From contig JAUVBO010000193.1 of assembly GCA_030591195.1 (NCBI GenBank), positions 1 to 6,220 on the forward strand: 6,220 nucleotides of DNA, given 5' to 3'. This document shows, one piece after another, positions 5,745 through 6,220 of this stretch; the stretch's first letter is position 1; every line of letters begins with the position of its first letter. The DNA comes from Pseudomonadota bacterium (GTDB lineage: Bacteria > Myxococcota > Polyangia > GCA-2747355 > JACKDQ01). The position numbers and the translations under genes are program-made. The notes under the pieces are model-generated. The model saw only the letters and a program-made list of their open reading frames with translations, was not told the DNA's origin and searched no databases.

Positions 5745-6220
5745 GCACCAATCGACAGCCCCCGGAGCTTAGTCTCGAGCCCGGCACCGACTCGGACGGG
5801 TCGACCCAGGCGCCGATGGTCTCGGCGGTGATCCCGGTCTACAACGAGGAAGGGATCATCCAGGCGTCGGTGGGGCACCTGCGCGAGCGCCTGCTGGAGC
5901 TCGGCTGGAGCTTCGAGATCATCCTCTCCGAAAACGGCAGCACCGACCGCACGGTCCCGCTCTGCGAGGACCTGGCGGCCAAGTACGCCGAGGTCGAGTT
6001 CTTCTCGATCCGCCGGCCGAACTACGGCCGGGCGCTCAAGGAGGGGATCCTCCGTGCCCGCGGGACCTACGTCGTCTGCGACGAGATCGACCTCGGTGAC
6101 ATCGACTTCTACCGGCGGGCCGTGCGACGGCTTGCCGACGGTGACGCCGCGATGGTCGTCGGCTCCAAGGTGCTGCCGGGCGCCGAGGACACCCGGCCGC
6201 TGTTTCGCCACCTGGCGACC
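5741..6220 (+). CDS. Family 2 glycosyltransferase, DPM1-like (N-terminal part, runs off window)
   Basis: This frame starts at GTG 5741, overlapping the upstream stop in the tetranucleotide GTGA, and stays open to the window end (160 residues). AGGAGG at 5728-5733 lies seven bases before the GTG, a strong site. After a polar tail of about 25 residues comes a GT-A fold: VSAVIPVYNEEG (27-38, nucleotide-binding strand), IILSENGSTDRT (60-71), RRPNYGRALKEGILRARG (91-108), the acidic metal-site region CDEIDLGDIDF (113-123) and VVGSKVLPGAEDTRP (139-153). This layout resembles dolichyl-phosphate-mannose synthase and bacterial polyprenyl-phosphate glycosyltransferases, which load a sugar from a nucleotide donor onto a lipid phosphate at the inner membrane's cytoplasmic side. 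The usual DADL appears as DEIDL. An internal ATG (5816) just before the domain is a possible alternative start. Whether C-terminal membrane helices exist cannot be seen; donor and acceptor are unknown. Confidence 0.88.
   Translation, partial: MSTNRQPPELSLEPGTDSDGSTQAPMVSAVIPVYNEEGIIQASVGHLRERLLELGWSFEIILSENGSTDRTVPLCEDLAAKYAEVEFFSIRRPNYGRALKEGILRARGTYVVCDEIDLGDIDFYRRAVRRLADGDAAMVVGSKVLPGAEDTRPLFRHLAT

Overview
The window is GC-rich and densely coded, with strong C/G preference at third codon positions. It looks like a chromosomal segment of a Gram-negative bacterium, probably a myxobacterium or related former deltaproteobacterium. The best clue is a PilZ protein closely resembling the PilZ-like domain that is highly paralogous in Myxococcus (TIGR02266 type). 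A lipobox lipoprotein and an ArnT-like membrane glycosyltransferase fit a double-membraned cell. This placement is inferred from motifs; no database was searched.

Layout. Positions 1-254 (+) are the tail of an rsmD-type 16S rRNA methyltransferase, followed five bases later by coaD (260-748, +), a common housekeeping pair. Nine bases on, a leftward run ends convergently with coaD. In transcription order it contains a large ArnT-like GT-C glycosyltransferase (4182-1675), a PilZ c-di-GMP receptor (1652-1248) and a small repeat-rich lipoprotein (1195-758), with gaps of 22 and 52 bases. A 200-base divergent intergenic region (4183-4382) separates this run from a rightward pair: a flavoenzyme resembling eukaryotic-type UDP-galactopyranose mutase (4383-5744) and a dolichyl-phosphate-mannose-synthase-like family 2 glycosyltransferase (from 5741, cut by the window end). 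The pair overlaps by four bases.

How the genes may work together (inference). A UGM-like flavoenzyme, a polyprenyl-phosphate-type GT2 and an ArnT-like GT-C transferase could form a short glycan route. The steps would be isomerising a UDP-sugar, loading a sugar onto a lipid phosphate at the inner membrane face, and transferring it to an envelope acceptor on the periplasmic side. The PilZ gene directly behind the transferase suggests c-di-GMP input. The lipoprotein may be an envelope partner or a passenger.

No rRNA, tRNA, CRISPR array, insertion sequence or phage gene was seen. The least ordinary items are the eukaryotic-type UGM signature, the fused C-terminal domains on the ArnT-like enzyme, the GT-C/PilZ pairing, and the internally duplicated lipoprotein.
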